64,000 nucleotides of DNA from JBBDIK01 sp964640385. Its GTDB lineage: Bacteria > Actinomycetota > UBA4738 > JBBDHU01. The stretch is taken from contig CAZXFL010000008.1 in assembly GCA_964640385.1 (NCBI GenBank), positions 1-64,000 of the forward strand, in the 5' to 3' direction. The position numbers and the translations under genes are program-made. The notes under the pieces were generated by a model. The model was not told where the DNA came from. It was given only the letters and a program-made list of their open reading frames with translations, and ran no database searches. Below are positions 41,891 to 52,607 of the stretch, piece by piece. The first letter of the stretch is position 1; each line of letters starts with the position of its first letter.

Positions 41891-42422
41891 GGACGCCGTC
41901 ATCCGGGGCTACGCCGGGGCGCTGTTCGCCATCGCCGACGCCGAGGGTGACCTCGACAAGGTCGAGAACGAGCTGTACTCGTTCGCGAAAGCGCTCGAGG
42001 CCAACCCCGAGTTGCGGGAAGCCCTGACCGACCCGGCGTTGCCGGTGGAGCGGAAGCAGGCGGTCATCGGGGACGTGTTGGGTGGCGATGCGAACCCGAA
42101 CACGGCCAATATGCTCGGGTTCCTGGTCGAGCAGGGGCGAGCGCGGGAGCTGCAGCGGATCATCGAGCAGCTCGCGCAGATCGCCGCCGAGCGGCGGCAG
42201 TCCTCGCTGGCCGAGGTCCGCACCGCCGTCGAACTGAACGACAAGCAGAAGGCGGCGCTCCGCGACGCGCTGTCGGCTGCCGTCGGCCGCAGCGTCGAGG
42301 TCAAGGTGGTCGTCGATCCGTCGGTGATCGGCGGGGTGATGGCGCGCGTCGGCGACGAGGTCATCGATGGCTCCATCCGCACGCGTCTGGAAGAAGCGAG
42401 CGCCCGGCTCAGGGGCGCCTGA
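41880..42422 (+). CDS. atpH: ATP synthase F1 subunit delta
   Basis: This 180-residue subunit links the stator to F1. The N-terminal six-helix domain (IRGYAGALFAIADAEGDLDK) and C-terminal block VVVDPSVIGGVMARVGDEVI are typical. GTG at 41880 lies inside the atpF end. Length is normal, unlike the b-delta fusions of mycobacteria. Confidence 0.94.
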   Translation: MTTKDAVIRGYAGALFAIADAEGDLDKVENELYSFAKALEANPELREALTDPALPVERKQAVIGDVLGGDANPNTANMLGFLVEQGRARELQRIIEQLAQIAAERRQSSLAEVRTAVELNDKQKAALRDALSAAVGRSVEVKVVVDPSVIGGVMARVGDEVIDGSIRTRLEEASARLRGA

Positions 42423-42441
42423 GGAAACGAGGAGCAACCCC

Positions 42442-44133
<1,692 letters not shown>

Positions 44134-45027
44134 ATGGGCGCCAAACTCCGCGTCGTCCGACGACGGATCAAGTCGGTGCAGTCGACCATGAAGATCACGC
44201 GCGCGATGGAACTGATCGCGGCCTCGCGCATCCTCAAGGCCCAGCAGCGGGTCGAGCAGGCACGGCCGTACGCCGTCCAGCTCACCAGCGCGATGGAGGA
44301 CGTTGCGCGGCAAACGGGTTCCCTGGTCCATCCGCTGCTGGAGGCGCGTGAGCAGCCCAAAGCGGCCGGGGTGCTGGTGGTCACGTCGGATCGCGGCCTG
44401 GCCGGTTCCTACAACTCCAACGTGCTCCGGCTGGCTGAAGACACGATCGACCGGGTGAAAGGCCGCGGGCTCGAGGCGGTCGTCTACCTCGCCGGCAAGA
44501 AGGGCGTCGGCTACTTCCGCTTCCGGCAGGTTCCGGTCGAGGCCTCCTGGCAGGGCTTCAGCGAGGTGCCGCCGTACGACAAGGCTGAGGTGATAGGCCG
44601 GCGCCTGATCGATGACTTCGCAAACGAACGGATCGACGAGCTGTTCTGCGTGTATACGGACTTCCGGTCGGCGTTCACCCTGCGCGCGACCGAGAAGCGG
44701 TTCCTGCCGATCGCGCGGGAAGAGGTCGTCGGCACGGTCAAGGGCCAGCCCCACGCGGAGTACCTGTTCGAGCCGGGGCCGCAGGAGATCCTCGACGAAC
44801 TCTTGCCCCAGTACGTCATCACGAAGGTGTACGCGGCGCTGCTGGAGTCGTCGGCGTCGGAGAACGCGGCCAGACGCCGCGCGATGAAAGCTGCGACCGA
44901 GAACGCGGAGGACCTCATCAAGGTGTTGACGCGCCAGGCCAACCAGGCGCGGCAGACGGAGATCACGACCGAGATCATGGAGATCGTGGGCGGCGCCGAA
45001 GCCCTCGGGAAGGCATCAGGAGAGTAG
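44134..45027 (+). CDS. atpG: ATP synthase F1 subunit gamma
   Basis: This 297-residue central shaft subunit has the long N-terminal helix (RRRIKSVQSTMKITRAMELI) and the C-terminal helix (RRRAMKAATENAEDLIKVL). ATG directly follows the atpA stop (TAGATG). The middle domain contains VVTSDRGLAGSYN. Length is normal for the family. Confidence 0.95.
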   Translation: MGAKLRVVRRRIKSVQSTMKITRAMELIAASRILKAQQRVEQARPYAVQLTSAMEDVARQTGSLVHPLLEAREQPKAAGVLVVTSDRGLAGSYNSNVLRLAEDTIDRVKGRGLEAVVYLAGKKGVGYFRFRQVPVEASWQGFSEVPPYDKAEVIGRRLIDDFANERIDELFCVYTDFRSAFTLRATEKRFLPIAREEVVGTVKGQPHAEYLFEPGPQEILDELLPQYVITKVYAALLESSASENAARRRAMKAATENAEDLIKVLTRQANQARQTEITTEIMEIVGGAEALGKASGE

Positions 45028-45029
45028 CT

Positions 45030-46484
45030 ATGACCGACATCGCAGATCAGATCCGTACGGACGAGACGCTCGCCAAGGGACGCGTGGTCCGGGTCATCGG
45101 CCCGGTCGTGGACGTGGAGTTCCCGCCCAACGAGCTGCCCGAGATCAACAGCGCCCTGCGGGTGAACGTCACCCTCGGCGGCGAGACCACCACCATCACG
45201 TGCGAGGTCGCCCAGCACATCGGCGAGTCGCAGGTGCGCTCGATCGCGCTGAAGCCGACCGACGGCCTCGTCCGCGGAACCGAGGTCATCAACACTGGCC
45301 GGCCGATCGTCGTGCCGGTGGGCGAGGGGGTGTTGGGCCACGTCTACAACGTGCTCGGCGAGCCGCTGGACTGCGACCCGAGCGAGGTTCACCCGAGTGC
45401 CTACTGGCCCATCCACCGCGAGGCTCCGCCGTTCGAGGAGCTGGAGCCCAAGTCGGTCATGCTCGAGACGGGCATCAAGGTCATCGACCTGCTGGAGCCC
45501 TACGTGCAGGGCGGCAAGATCGGGATGTTCGGTGGCGCCGGGGTCGGCAAGACCGTCATCATCCAGGAGATGATCCGCCGCCAGGCCGAGCAGCACGGAG
45601 GCGTATCCGTGTTCGCCGGGGTGGGGGAGCGGACCCGCGAGGGGAACGACCTGTTCCTGGAGATGACCGAGTCCGGCGTTCTGGAGAAGACGGCGCTCGT
45701 GTTCGGACAGATGGACGAGCCGCCGGGCGTGCGCCTGCGGGTCGCCCTGGCGGCCTTGACGATGGCGGAGTACTTCCGCGACGTCGACCGCAAGGATGTT
45801 CTGCTGTTCGTGGACAACATCTTCCGATTCACCCAGGCGGGATCGGAGGTCTCGGCGCTGCTGGGCCGGATGCCGTCGGCGGTCGGCTACCAGCCGACGC
45901 TGGCCGACGAGATGGGTGAACTGCAGGAGCGCATCACCTCGACCAAAGGCCGGTCGATCACCTCGCTGCAAGCGATCTACGTGCCGGCGGACGACATCAC
46001 CGACCCGGCGCCACACACGGCGTTCGCGCACCTGGACGCCACGACGGTCCTTTCGCGTGACATCGCCTCGCTCGGCATCTACCCGGCGGTCGACCCGCTG
46101 GACTCAACGTCGCGGATCCTGGACGCGCGCTACGTCGGCGAGGAGCACTATGCGGTCGCGCGGCGCGTGCAGGAGATCCTGCAGCGCTACAAGGACCTGC
46201 AGGACATCATCGCGATCCTGGGTGTCGACGAGCTGTCCGAGGAGGACAAGGTCATCGTCGCACGGGCTCGCAAGATCCAGAAGTTCCTGTCGCAGCCGTT
46301 CTTCGTGGCGGAGCAGTTCACCGGGATCCCCGGCAGGTACGTGCCGATCGACGAGACGATCACGTCGTTCAAGGCGTTGTGCGAGGGCGAGTACGACCAC
46401 CTGCCCGAGCAGGCGTTCTTCCTGGTCGGCGGTATCGAGGAGGTCGTCGCGCAGGCGAAGCAGCTCGAGGACTCGGTGGCGTAG
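45030..46484 (+). CDS. atpD: ATP synthase F1 subunit beta
   Basis: This 484-residue catalytic subunit has Walker A GGAGVGKTVI, the DELSEED-equivalent DELSEEDK, and the catalytic Glu in GERTREGNDL. It starts 2 bases after atpG and ends flush against a small ORF. Length is normal. Confidence 0.97.
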   Translation: MTDIADQIRTDETLAKGRVVRVIGPVVDVEFPPNELPEINSALRVNVTLGGETTTITCEVAQHIGESQVRSIALKPTDGLVRGTEVINTGRPIVVPVGEGVLGHVYNVLGEPLDCDPSEVHPSAYWPIHREAPPFEELEPKSVMLETGIKVIDLLEPYVQGGKIGMFGGAGVGKTVIIQEMIRRQAEQHGGVSVFAGVGERTREGNDLFLEMTESGVLEKTALVFGQMDEPPGVRLRVALAALTMAEYFRDVDRKDVLLFVDNIFRFTQAGSEVSALLGRMPSAVGYQPTLADEMGELQERITSTKGRSITSLQAIYVPADDITDPAPHTAFAHLDATTVLSRDIASLGIYPAVDPLDSTSRILDARYVGEEHYAVARRVQEILQRYKDLQDIIAILGVDELSEEDKVIVARARKIQKFLSQPFFVAEQFTGIPGRYVPIDETITSFKALCEGEYDHLPEQAFFLVGGIEEVVAQAKQLEDSVA

Positions 46485-46610
46485 ATGACAGATGCGGAGG
46501 CGAGAACGCGAGAGAGCCGCCTCGCGACGGCTCTCTCGGGTAGCTCAACCGGACGAGTCCGGTGGGCCTCCCACGAACGCGATTCGAACATCAGGGGGTC
46601 TGACATTTGA
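46485..46610 (+). CDS. Possible 41-residue ORF filling the atpD-atpC gap
   Basis: The gap between atpD and atpC holds a complete frame whose ATG abuts the atpD stop (TAGATG) and whose TGA overlaps the TTG start of atpC (TTGA). It encodes a charged peptide (MTDAEARTRESRLATALSGS and so on) with no recognisable domain. Third-position GC (about two thirds) is lower than in flanking genes, and a long hairpin lies inside it, so the frame may be incidental to an RNA structure. It would couple atpC translation to atpD. Confidence 0.35.
   Translation: MTDAEARTRESRLATALSGSSTGRVRWASHERDSNIRGSDI
46509..46563 (+). other. Two consecutive hairpins in the atpD-atpC gap
   Basis: CGAGAGAGCCG (46509-46519) pairs perfectly with 46528-46538 around an 8-base loop, an 11-bp stem. 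ACCGGA (46548-46553) pairs with TCCGGT (46558-46563) around CGAG. A third short stem (GTGGG/CCCAC) competes with the second. No T-tract follows. Such structures could lower epsilon expression or mark an mRNA processing site. Confidence 0.6.
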
Positions 46611-46996
46611 CGGTCGAGGTGCATGTCGTGACGCCGGAACGCGAGGTCTGGTCCGGCGACGCCACGATGGTCATCGCGCGCGGCATCGACGGCGAGGTCG
46701 GTATCCAGCACGGGCACGCGCCCTTGCTGATCCGGATGGCGATCGGCCCGCTTCGCGTCCACCAGGAGTCTGGCCAGGTCCGGATGGCGATCGACGAGGG
46801 CTTCATGCACGTCTCGAGCGAAGGCCAGGAAACGCGGGTCGACGTGATGGCCGACCAGGCGACGTTGGAGACCGAGATCGACGTGGCCGCCGAGCGGGCA
46901 CGTCTGGAGCAGGCAGAAGCAGCCGTGCGTGAGGGCGACGAGCAGGCCAAGCGTGAGGCGCGCAGGGCCGAGGTCCGGCTGAGCCTGGCCGAGTGA
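46607..46996 (+). CDS. atpC: ATP synthase F1 subunit epsilon
   Basis: This 129-residue subunit has the N-terminal beta-sandwich (VHVVTPEREVWSGDA, GHAPLLIRMAIGPLRV) and a C-terminal helical hairpin (RARLEQAEAAV). It starts with TTG at 46607, preceded by CAGGGGG at about 8 bases, the only TTG start in the operon. With the hairpins upstream this may keep its level low. Confidence 0.92.
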   Translation: MTVEVHVVTPEREVWSGDATMVIARGIDGEVGIQHGHAPLLIRMAIGPLRVHQESGQVRMAIDEGFMHVSSEGQETRVDVMADQATLETEIDVAAERARLEQAEAAVREGDEQAKREARRAEVRLSLAE

Positions 46997-47064
46997 GCAG
47001 CGCCGCACGGGGCAGCGCCGAGCAGGCGCTGTCGGCCCTCACACGTTCGCAACGTCCCGCGGCC

Positions 47065-47070
47065 TACAAT
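47065..47070 (+). promoter_or_regulatory. -10 box of murA (leaderless)
   Basis: TACAAT ends 6 bases before the murA ATG at 47077, with no Shine-Dalgarno. A -35 is not clear. The spacing equals that before prfA, meaB and the phosphoesterase gene. Confidence 0.5.
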
Positions 47071-47076
47071 CGAACG

Positions 47077-48351
47077 ATGGACAGGCTGTTCGTAACCGGA
47101 GGCACGCGCCTGGAGGGCGTCGTGCCCATCTCCGGAGCCAAGAACTCCGCGCTCAAGCTGATGGCTGCCGCGCTGCTCGCTGAGGGCACGTCCACCATCG
47201 AGAACGTCCCCCGGATCGACGACTGCCGCACGATGGTCGAAGTGCTGGAGCACCTCGGGGCGACGGTCGAGTGGGACGACGGCAGTCTGCGTATCGATGC
47301 CGCGGGGGTGGACTCGCAGGAGGCGCCGTACGAGCTGGTCTCGAAGATGCGCGCGTCGATCATCGTCCTCGGGCCGCTGCTGACGCGGTTCGGGCGAGCG
47401 AGGGTCGCGATGCCCGGTGGGTGCAACATCGGCTCGCGCAGCATCGAGCTGCACCTGCGCGGCTTGGAACAGATGGGCGCAGAGTTCGAGTCCGAGCACG
47501 GCTACCTGCGCGCGACGGCACCGGAACTTCGCGGCGCGTCGATCTCGCTGGACTACCCGAGCGTCGGCGCGACCGAGAACGTGCTGATGGCGGGCGTCGG
47601 TGCCCGCGGCACGACCGTCATCGAGAACGCCGCTCGCGAGCCGGAGATCGTGGACCTCGCCGAGTTCCTCGTGGAGATGGGCGCGCGGATCGATGGAGTG
47701 GGAACCACCACGATCGAGATCGAAGGGGTCGAGGGGTTCACGCCAGCGCAGCATCGGGTCGTGCCGGACCGCGTCGAGACCGGAACCTTCGCGATCGCGG
47801 CGGTCGCGACGCAGGGCGACGTGGTGCTCTACGGCGGCCGCACCGATCACCTGGATATCGCGTTGTCGAAGCTCTCGGAGACCGGCGCCGAGATCCGGCC
47901 GGTGGACGATGGGTTCCGCGTGGTGATGGACGGCCGACCGAAGGCGGTCGACTTCGTGACGCTGCCGTACCCGGGGTTCCCGACGGACCTACAGCCGCAG
48001 ATGATGTCGATGCTGGCGGTCGCGGGCGGGACGAGCATCGCGACCGAGAACGTGTTCGAGAGCCGGTTCATGTTCGTGGACGAGCTGAAGCGGATGGGGG
48101 CGGACATCCAGCTCGAGGGCCACCACGCGGTGATCCGGGGTGTGGAGCAGCTCTCGTCGGCGCCGGTACGCGCGCTGGATATCCGGGCGGGGGCGGCGAT
48201 CGTCATCGCGGCGCTGGTCGCCGACGGCATCACCGAGATCACCGACCTGCACTTCATCGACCGCGGCTACGAGGAGTTCGAGGCCAAGCTGGCGGGTCTC
48301 GGCGCCGGCGTCCGGCGGGAACGCGATCTCGCCGCCTCCCCGGCAGGGTGA
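47077..48351 (+). CDS. murA: UDP-N-acetylglucosamine 1-carboxyvinyltransferase
   Basis: This 424-residue enzyme starts peptidoglycan synthesis by adding enolpyruvate to UDP-GlcNAc. The N-terminus GGTRLEGVVPISGAKNSAL is typical. The catalytic loop reads MPGGCNIGSRS with the usual Cys, the residue alkylated by fosfomycin, not the Asp seen in Mycobacterium. ATG at 47077 fits the family N-terminus and lies just after a -10 box. A GTG overlapping the atpC stop would add 28 unlikely residues. It follows the atp operon as in many actinobacteria. Confidence 0.95.
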   Translation: MDRLFVTGGTRLEGVVPISGAKNSALKLMAAALLAEGTSTIENVPRIDDCRTMVEVLEHLGATVEWDDGSLRIDAAGVDSQEAPYELVSKMRASIIVLGPLLTRFGRARVAMPGGCNIGSRSIELHLRGLEQMGAEFESEHGYLRATAPELRGASISLDYPSVGATENVLMAGVGARGTTVIENAAREPEIVDLAEFLVEMGARIDGVGTTTIEIEGVEGFTPAQHRVVPDRVETGTFAIAAVATQGDVVLYGGRTDHLDIALSKLSETGAEIRPVDDGFRVVMDGRPKAVDFVTLPYPGFPTDLQPQMMSMLAVAGGTSIATENVFESRFMFVDELKRMGADIQLEGHHAVIRGVEQLSSAPVRALDIRAGAAIVIAALVADGITEITDLHFIDRGYEEFEAKLAGLGAGVRRERDLAASPAG

Positions 48352-50339
48352 GGAGCTTCGTCCGCGTTCTCATCATCCTCCTCGCGCTGTTCACTGTCCT
48401 CTCGCCGATCGCAGTCACGGCGCACTCGGGGGAGGAACATCCGAAGCAGGTGTTTCTGGTGCTGGTCGACGGTGCCTCGTTCGAAGAGCTGGTGGCGGTC
48501 CCGGAGTTCCGCCAGCTCGCGCGCGCGGGCGGCGCGGGCCTGCTGTCGGTCCGTACCACCGACGACGACGATGGCCTCGGGGCGTACGTCACTCTGGGCT
48601 CAGGTACGCGGAGCTGGGGGCGATCAGGCATTCGGCTCCTCGGGAGCCAGGAAGTTAGTCCCGACGACGGCGTCACGGTGGCGTTGTCCGAAGAAGTCAC
48701 GAAGAACGAGGGTCGGTCCATCCCTGGGTTGCTGGGGGAGATCCTTCGGCGGGAAGGGTTCGGGTCCGCAGTTGTCCTCGGGGACTTCGCCTCAGGGGCG
48801 CGCGCCTTCCTCGTGGTGATGAACGCAGGCGGTGAAGTTCCCCCGATCGGCTCTGAGGAGCCGACAGACGTGACGGTGTACGCCGCTGACCCAGACGGCG
48901 TGGCTGAGGGACTCGGGGTCTCTCGGTCGGAGGCGCTGAGGATGATCGGTCATGAGGTGCGTTCTCTGGTTGATGCTTCGCTGGCTGACGATGCGCTCGT
49001 GATGGTCCTGTCGCCGGATACGACGGCTGCGATGGACGAAGTCGGGGACGAGCTAGCGCCGATCGTGATGGCAGAGGGCATCCCGCCCGGTCTCTTCCCC
49101 GTCGCCGGTGAGATGGGGACGCTCACTTCCAACACGACGCATCGTGACGGCGTCGTTTCCAACGAGGACGTCGCACCCACGATCCTGCGGTACTTCGATA
49201 TCCCGGTCCCGGCGGAGATGCATGGCGCACCGATCGACATCGTCCGCGACGCACCGGCGCCGTTCGGGCTCCACCAGCGCCACCTGGACGCGCGCGCGTT
49301 GTGGCTGCCCGTCCAGGTCATCGCGGGTATCGTCATCCTGCTGATCCTCGCCGCCGTCGGCCTCTGCGCGGTCCTGCGCCGCCGAGGCAACGCGAAGGCG
49401 GGCCCGGTGGGTGCGTACCTGACGCTCGCGATCCCGACCATCGGCGCCGCACTCCTGGCTGCCGGGAGCCTGCCGGTTCTGACCCTCCCGGTGATCCTCG
49501 GGTTCGTGCTGCTGGTCACGTTCGGCGTTCCGGCTATCGCGATGACCCAGCGTAAGCGCGGCGACCTCGTTCCCCCTGCCGTCGTCGGCGGCGCGATCCT
49601 CGCCTACCTCGTCATCGAGAACGCGTTCGGGTGGCCGTCGATGCTCACGACGTTCCTGGGCGGCACCGGCCTGGACGGCGCGCGCTTCTACGGCATCCCC
49701 AACGTCGACGTCGGTCTGGCTCTCGGAGCCGCGATGTGGATCGTGCCGATCCTGCGGACCAAATGGGAAGGGTTCGTCCTCATCTGTCTGGTCGGCCTGC
49801 TGGTCGGCCTTCCATGGTTCGGGGCCAACCACGAGGCCGGGATCTTCTTCGCCGCTGGTACTTGGCTCGCGCTCGGCGGCATGTGGCGCCGACTGACCTG
49901 GCGGCGGGTCCTGTTGATCGCTGGAGTCACCGTCGCCGGGCTGGCTCTCATCTTCCTGGCAGATGCGCTCGCTTCCACGCCAACACACGGGACCCGCTTC
50001 CTGCAGGAACCGGGCCTCTCAGGCGTCCTGTCGAAACTCTGGGACCGACTCGAGATCGGGTTCCGCCTCCTTGCGCTGAACCCCCTCGGCATCCTGTACC
50101 TGGTCGCGGTCCCGGTGCTCCTGTACGTGACGATCAAGCCCCGAGGTCGCTTGCGCGGCACGCTCGAGGTGCGGCCGCGGTGGCGCGCGTCGATGGCGAC
50201 GCTCCTGGCTGCAGGTGTGGTCGCGTACCTCGGCAACGACACCGGGGTTTCGGCGGTCGGGTTCGGGTTCGCGGCCTCGGCGGCCGGGCTCGTCTACGTG
50301 TCGCTCGTTCGTCCACCCGAGAAGATGGGGGAGTCATGA
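48348..50339 (+). CDS. Membrane protein with N-terminal alkaline-phosphatase-like domain
   Basis: This 663-residue protein has a signal/anchor (VRVLIILLALFTVLSPIAVT), then an extracytoplasmic domain of about 290 residues. It resembles the alkaline-phosphatase superfamily: QVFLVLVDGASFEEL at the start and SNEDVAPTILRYFDIPVP at the end. The C-terminal half has about eight membrane helices. Some metal ligands of active enzymes are not evident, so the domain may be degenerate. GTG at 48348 overlaps murA (GTGA). Function unknown; the murA neighbourhood hints at the cell envelope. Confidence 0.65.
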   Translation: MRSFVRVLIILLALFTVLSPIAVTAHSGEEHPKQVFLVLVDGASFEELVAVPEFRQLARAGGAGLLSVRTTDDDDGLGAYVTLGSGTRSWGRSGIRLLGSQEVSPDDGVTVALSEEVTKNEGRSIPGLLGEILRREGFGSAVVLGDFASGARAFLVVMNAGGEVPPIGSEEPTDVTVYAADPDGVAEGLGVSRSEALRMIGHEVRSLVDASLADDALVMVLSPDTTAAMDEVGDELAPIVMAEGIPPGLFPVAGEMGTLTSNTTHRDGVVSNEDVAPTILRYFDIPVPAEMHGAPIDIVRDAPAPFGLHQRHLDARALWLPVQVIAGIVILLILAAVGLCAVLRRRGNAKAGPVGAYLTLAIPTIGAALLAAGSLPVLTLPVILGFVLLVTFGVPAIAMTQRKRGDLVPPAVVGGAILAYLVIENAFGWPSMLTTFLGGTGLDGARFYGIPNVDVGLALGAAMWIVPILRTKWEGFVLICLVGLLVGLPWFGANHEAGIFFAAGTWLALGGMWRRLTWRRVLLIAGVTVAGLALIFLADALASTPTHGTRFLQEPGLSGVLSKLWDRLEIGFRLLALNPLGILYLVAVPVLLYVTIKPRGRLRGTLEVRPRWRASMATLLAAGVVAYLGNDTGVSAVGFGFAASAAGLVYVSLVRPPEKMGES

Positions 50340-51148
50340 CCGATCTCCCGCTCGGACCTGAGACGCCGCAGGCTCCGATCCCCCCGCCTCCGCCGCTCCC
50401 CGTGGGCCACCCGCAGCCTGCCCCGCCGGTTGCCCCCCCGCTCCCGGCGGCAACGTGGCGGTGGTGGGAGGCCATCGGGATGTTCATCGTCGGTGTCGTC
50501 GCCGGGCTCATCCTCGCGATCCTGCTCAGACCCGTCCTGCCCGGCGGCGCGATGGGCGAAGTGCTCATCGCCTTCCTCGTGTACGTGGGGATCGCGCTCA
50601 CCCTGCTCACATGGCTGTCCCTGTTCCACAAGACCTGGCGCTCCGCGATCCCGTTCCCCGGCCATCCGTTCGCAGAAGCGTGGGCCGGATTCGTCCGAGG
50701 GATGGTCGTCTTCCTGGCCGCCGGATTGGCGGCGGCGTATATCATCTCGACCTTCCTCAACTTGATCTTCGGCGAGACGGCGGAGGCACCCCAGCAGCTG
50801 CCCGAGAACCTGACCGGCTTCGCCACCGTCGTATCGGGTTTCGTCGCGATCGTGGTCGCGCCGGTGGTCGAGGAGTTCTTCTTCCGCGGGGTGTTGTTCG
50901 GTTCGCTGCGGGCCCGCCACGGGTTCTGGTTGTCGGCGATCGTCTCGTCGCTGGCGTTCGGTGCGATCCACTACATGTCGGGGCCTGAGGTCCGGCTGCA
51001 AGACGCTCTGTTCCTGGTCATCACGATGGTGTTCGTCGCTTTCGGCTTCGCCGTCGTCTACGAGCGTCGGAAGAACATCCTGGCGCCGATCGTCGCCCAC
51101 GCTACGTTCAACATCGTCGGGTTCATCTTGATCATGACGAGGGGCTAG
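50336..51148 (+). CDS. CPBP-family intramembrane metalloprotease (CAAX-like)
   Basis: This 270-residue membrane protein has the CPBP/ABI motifs: VVEEFFFRGVLFG (EExxxR), FGAIHYM and HATFNIVGF, with the Glu and His residues for zinc intact. A Pro-rich cytoplasmic N-terminus of about 40 residues precedes the helices. Members process peptides or act in signalling, and the target here is unknown. ATG overlaps the preceding stop (ATGA). Confidence 0.9.
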   Translation: MTDLPLGPETPQAPIPPPPPLPVGHPQPAPPVAPPLPAATWRWWEAIGMFIVGVVAGLILAILLRPVLPGGAMGEVLIAFLVYVGIALTLLTWLSLFHKTWRSAIPFPGHPFAEAWAGFVRGMVVFLAAGLAAAYIISTFLNLIFGETAEAPQQLPENLTGFATVVSGFVAIVVAPVVEEFFFRGVLFGSLRARHGFWLSAIVSSLAFGAIHYMSGPEVRLQDALFLVITMVFVAFGFAVVYERRKNILAPIVAHATFNIVGFILIMTRG

Positions 51149-51150
51149 CG

Positions 51151-51570
51151 GTGTCCGCGTTCGCGAGCGAGGAGTGGTGGAGTGACTACATCGTGCGGAT
51201 CAACGCGTCGCCGGCCTACCACGAGGCGTCGGCCATCTGGGAGGGCGCGGTCGCGTTCGGGATCGGCGCGGAACCCGACAAGTCCTTCCCCGAGACCGTC
51301 TGGGGCATCCTCGACCTGTGGCACGGCGAGTGCCGCGGCGGCGGTGTCGTCTCGGCCGACGAGGGTGAGGCCGCGCCCTACGTCATCCGGGCGCCGTACT
51401 CCCGCTGGAAGTCGGTCGTCCGGCGCGAACTTGACCCCATCAAGGGCATCATGCAGGGCAAGCTCAAACTCCAGGGCGACCTGCCGATGATCATCCGCTA
51501 CGTGAAGGCCGCCCAGGAACTGGTGCTGCTGGTCGGCGAGGTTCCCACCGAGTTCCCGGACGAGGCATGA
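51151..51570 (+). CDS. SCP-2-like sterol-carrier domain protein
   Basis: This 139-residue protein resembles the SCP-2 lipid-binding fold, best seen in its C-terminal part (DPIKGIMQGKLKLQGDLPMI). It would bind a hydrophobic ligand in a cytoplasmic pocket. It is coupled to a dehydrogenase gene that is followed by another SCP-2-like gene, suggesting joint action on a lipid-like substrate. The similarity is moderate; the N-terminal half is less typical. Confidence 0.65.
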   Translation: MSAFASEEWWSDYIVRINASPAYHEASAIWEGAVAFGIGAEPDKSFPETVWGILDLWHGECRGGGVVSADEGEAAPYVIRAPYSRWKSVVRRELDPIKGIMQGKLKLQGDLPMIIRYVKAAQELVLLVGEVPTEFPDEA

Positions 51571-52607
51571 AGGCGGTCGCGTTCGAGGAGGTCGGTCGCG
51601 TGTCGGTCCGAGAGGTGTCCGATGCGGTGATCGAGGAACCGGGCGACGCCGTCATCCGCGTGACGCAGACCGCCATCTGCGGATCCGACCTGCACCTCGT
51701 CCACGGCAAGGTTCCGATGGAAGCGGGGGAGACCCTCGGACACGAGGCCGTCGGGATCGTCGAGGCGGTCGGCGGCGACGTGTCCGGCTTCGCTCCCGGT
51801 GACCGCGTCGTCGTCGCATTCGTCATCGCGTGCGGTACCTGTTGGTTCTGCCGAAACGGCCAGAGCGGGATCTGCGAGGACTTCCGGAACCTCGGCGCCG
51901 GTATCTTCGGCGGCGGTCTCGGTGGCGCGCAGGCCGAACTGCTGCGGGTCCCGAACGCCGACGCGAACCTGCTGCGCGTCCCTGAGGGAGTCGACGACGA
52001 GCGGGCGATGTTCATCGGGGACGGACTGACGACCGCGGTTTACGGAGCCGCGCTCGGTCAGATCGCGACGGGAGACACCGTCGCCGTCGTCGGCGCCGGC
52101 CCGATCGGCCTGCTCTGCCAACAGGCGGCGCGCGCGTTCGAGCCTGCAGACCTGGTCATCCTGGACCGCGACGACGGTCGGCTGGAGCTGGCTCGCTCGA
52201 TGGGCATGACCGCGATCGATGTTCGCCAGCAGGACCCCGTCATGGCCCTGGCCGATCGCACCGACGGCCGGGGCGCCGACGTCGTGATCGAGGCCGTCGG
52301 CACCGTCGAGGCGTTCGAGAGCGCGGTCGACCTTGTTCGCCGGGGCGGAACGGTCTCGGTCATCGGCCTGTACTCGATCGAGCAACTCGAGATCTCGCTC
52401 GGCGTCTACTGGGCGCGGTCCTTGTCGATCCGCTTCGGCGGTATCGCGCCTGTGCACGCGTACTGGGAGGACGCGATGCAGCGCCTCGAACGCGGGGAGC
52501 TGGATCCGATCCCCGTCGTCTCGCACCGGCTGCCTCTGGTCGAGGCCGCCGAGGGCTACCGCCTGTTCGGCGAGCGGCTCGCGACCAAGGTGCTCCTGAC
52601 GCCGTGA
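51567..52607 (+). CDS. Zinc-dependent alcohol dehydrogenase (MDR family)
   Basis: This 346-residue medium-chain dehydrogenase has the catalytic zinc site (CGSDLHLVHG, GHEAVGIVE), four structural-zinc cysteines with spacing CGTCWFCRNGQSGIC, and the nucleotide-binding GAGPIGLLC. Substrate is not identifiable, but flanking SCP-2-like genes suggest a hydrophobic alcohol or aldehyde. It overlaps both neighbours by 4 bases, so the three are co-translated. Confidence 0.9.
   Translation: MKAVAFEEVGRVSVREVSDAVIEEPGDAVIRVTQTAICGSDLHLVHGKVPMEAGETLGHEAVGIVEAVGGDVSGFAPGDRVVVAFVIACGTCWFCRNGQSGICEDFRNLGAGIFGGGLGGAQAELLRVPNADANLLRVPEGVDDERAMFIGDGLTTAVYGAALGQIATGDTVAVVGAGPIGLLCQQAARAFEPADLVILDRDDGRLELARSMGMTAIDVRQQDPVMALADRTDGRGADVVIEAVGTVEAFESAVDLVRRGGTVSVIGLYSIEQLEISLGVYWARSLSIRFGGIAPVHAYWEDAMQRLERGELDPIPVVSHRLPLVEAAEGYRLFGERLATKVLLTP

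Noticed and set aside
46539..46600. tRNA-like sequence (TAGCTC...GAGT and GATTCGAAC) in the atpD-atpC gap
   Set aside because: A D-arm can be drawn, but the anticodon stem has mismatches, position 33 is not U, the T-arm does not pair and there is no matching acceptor stem. It is better explained as hairpins or a short ORF.
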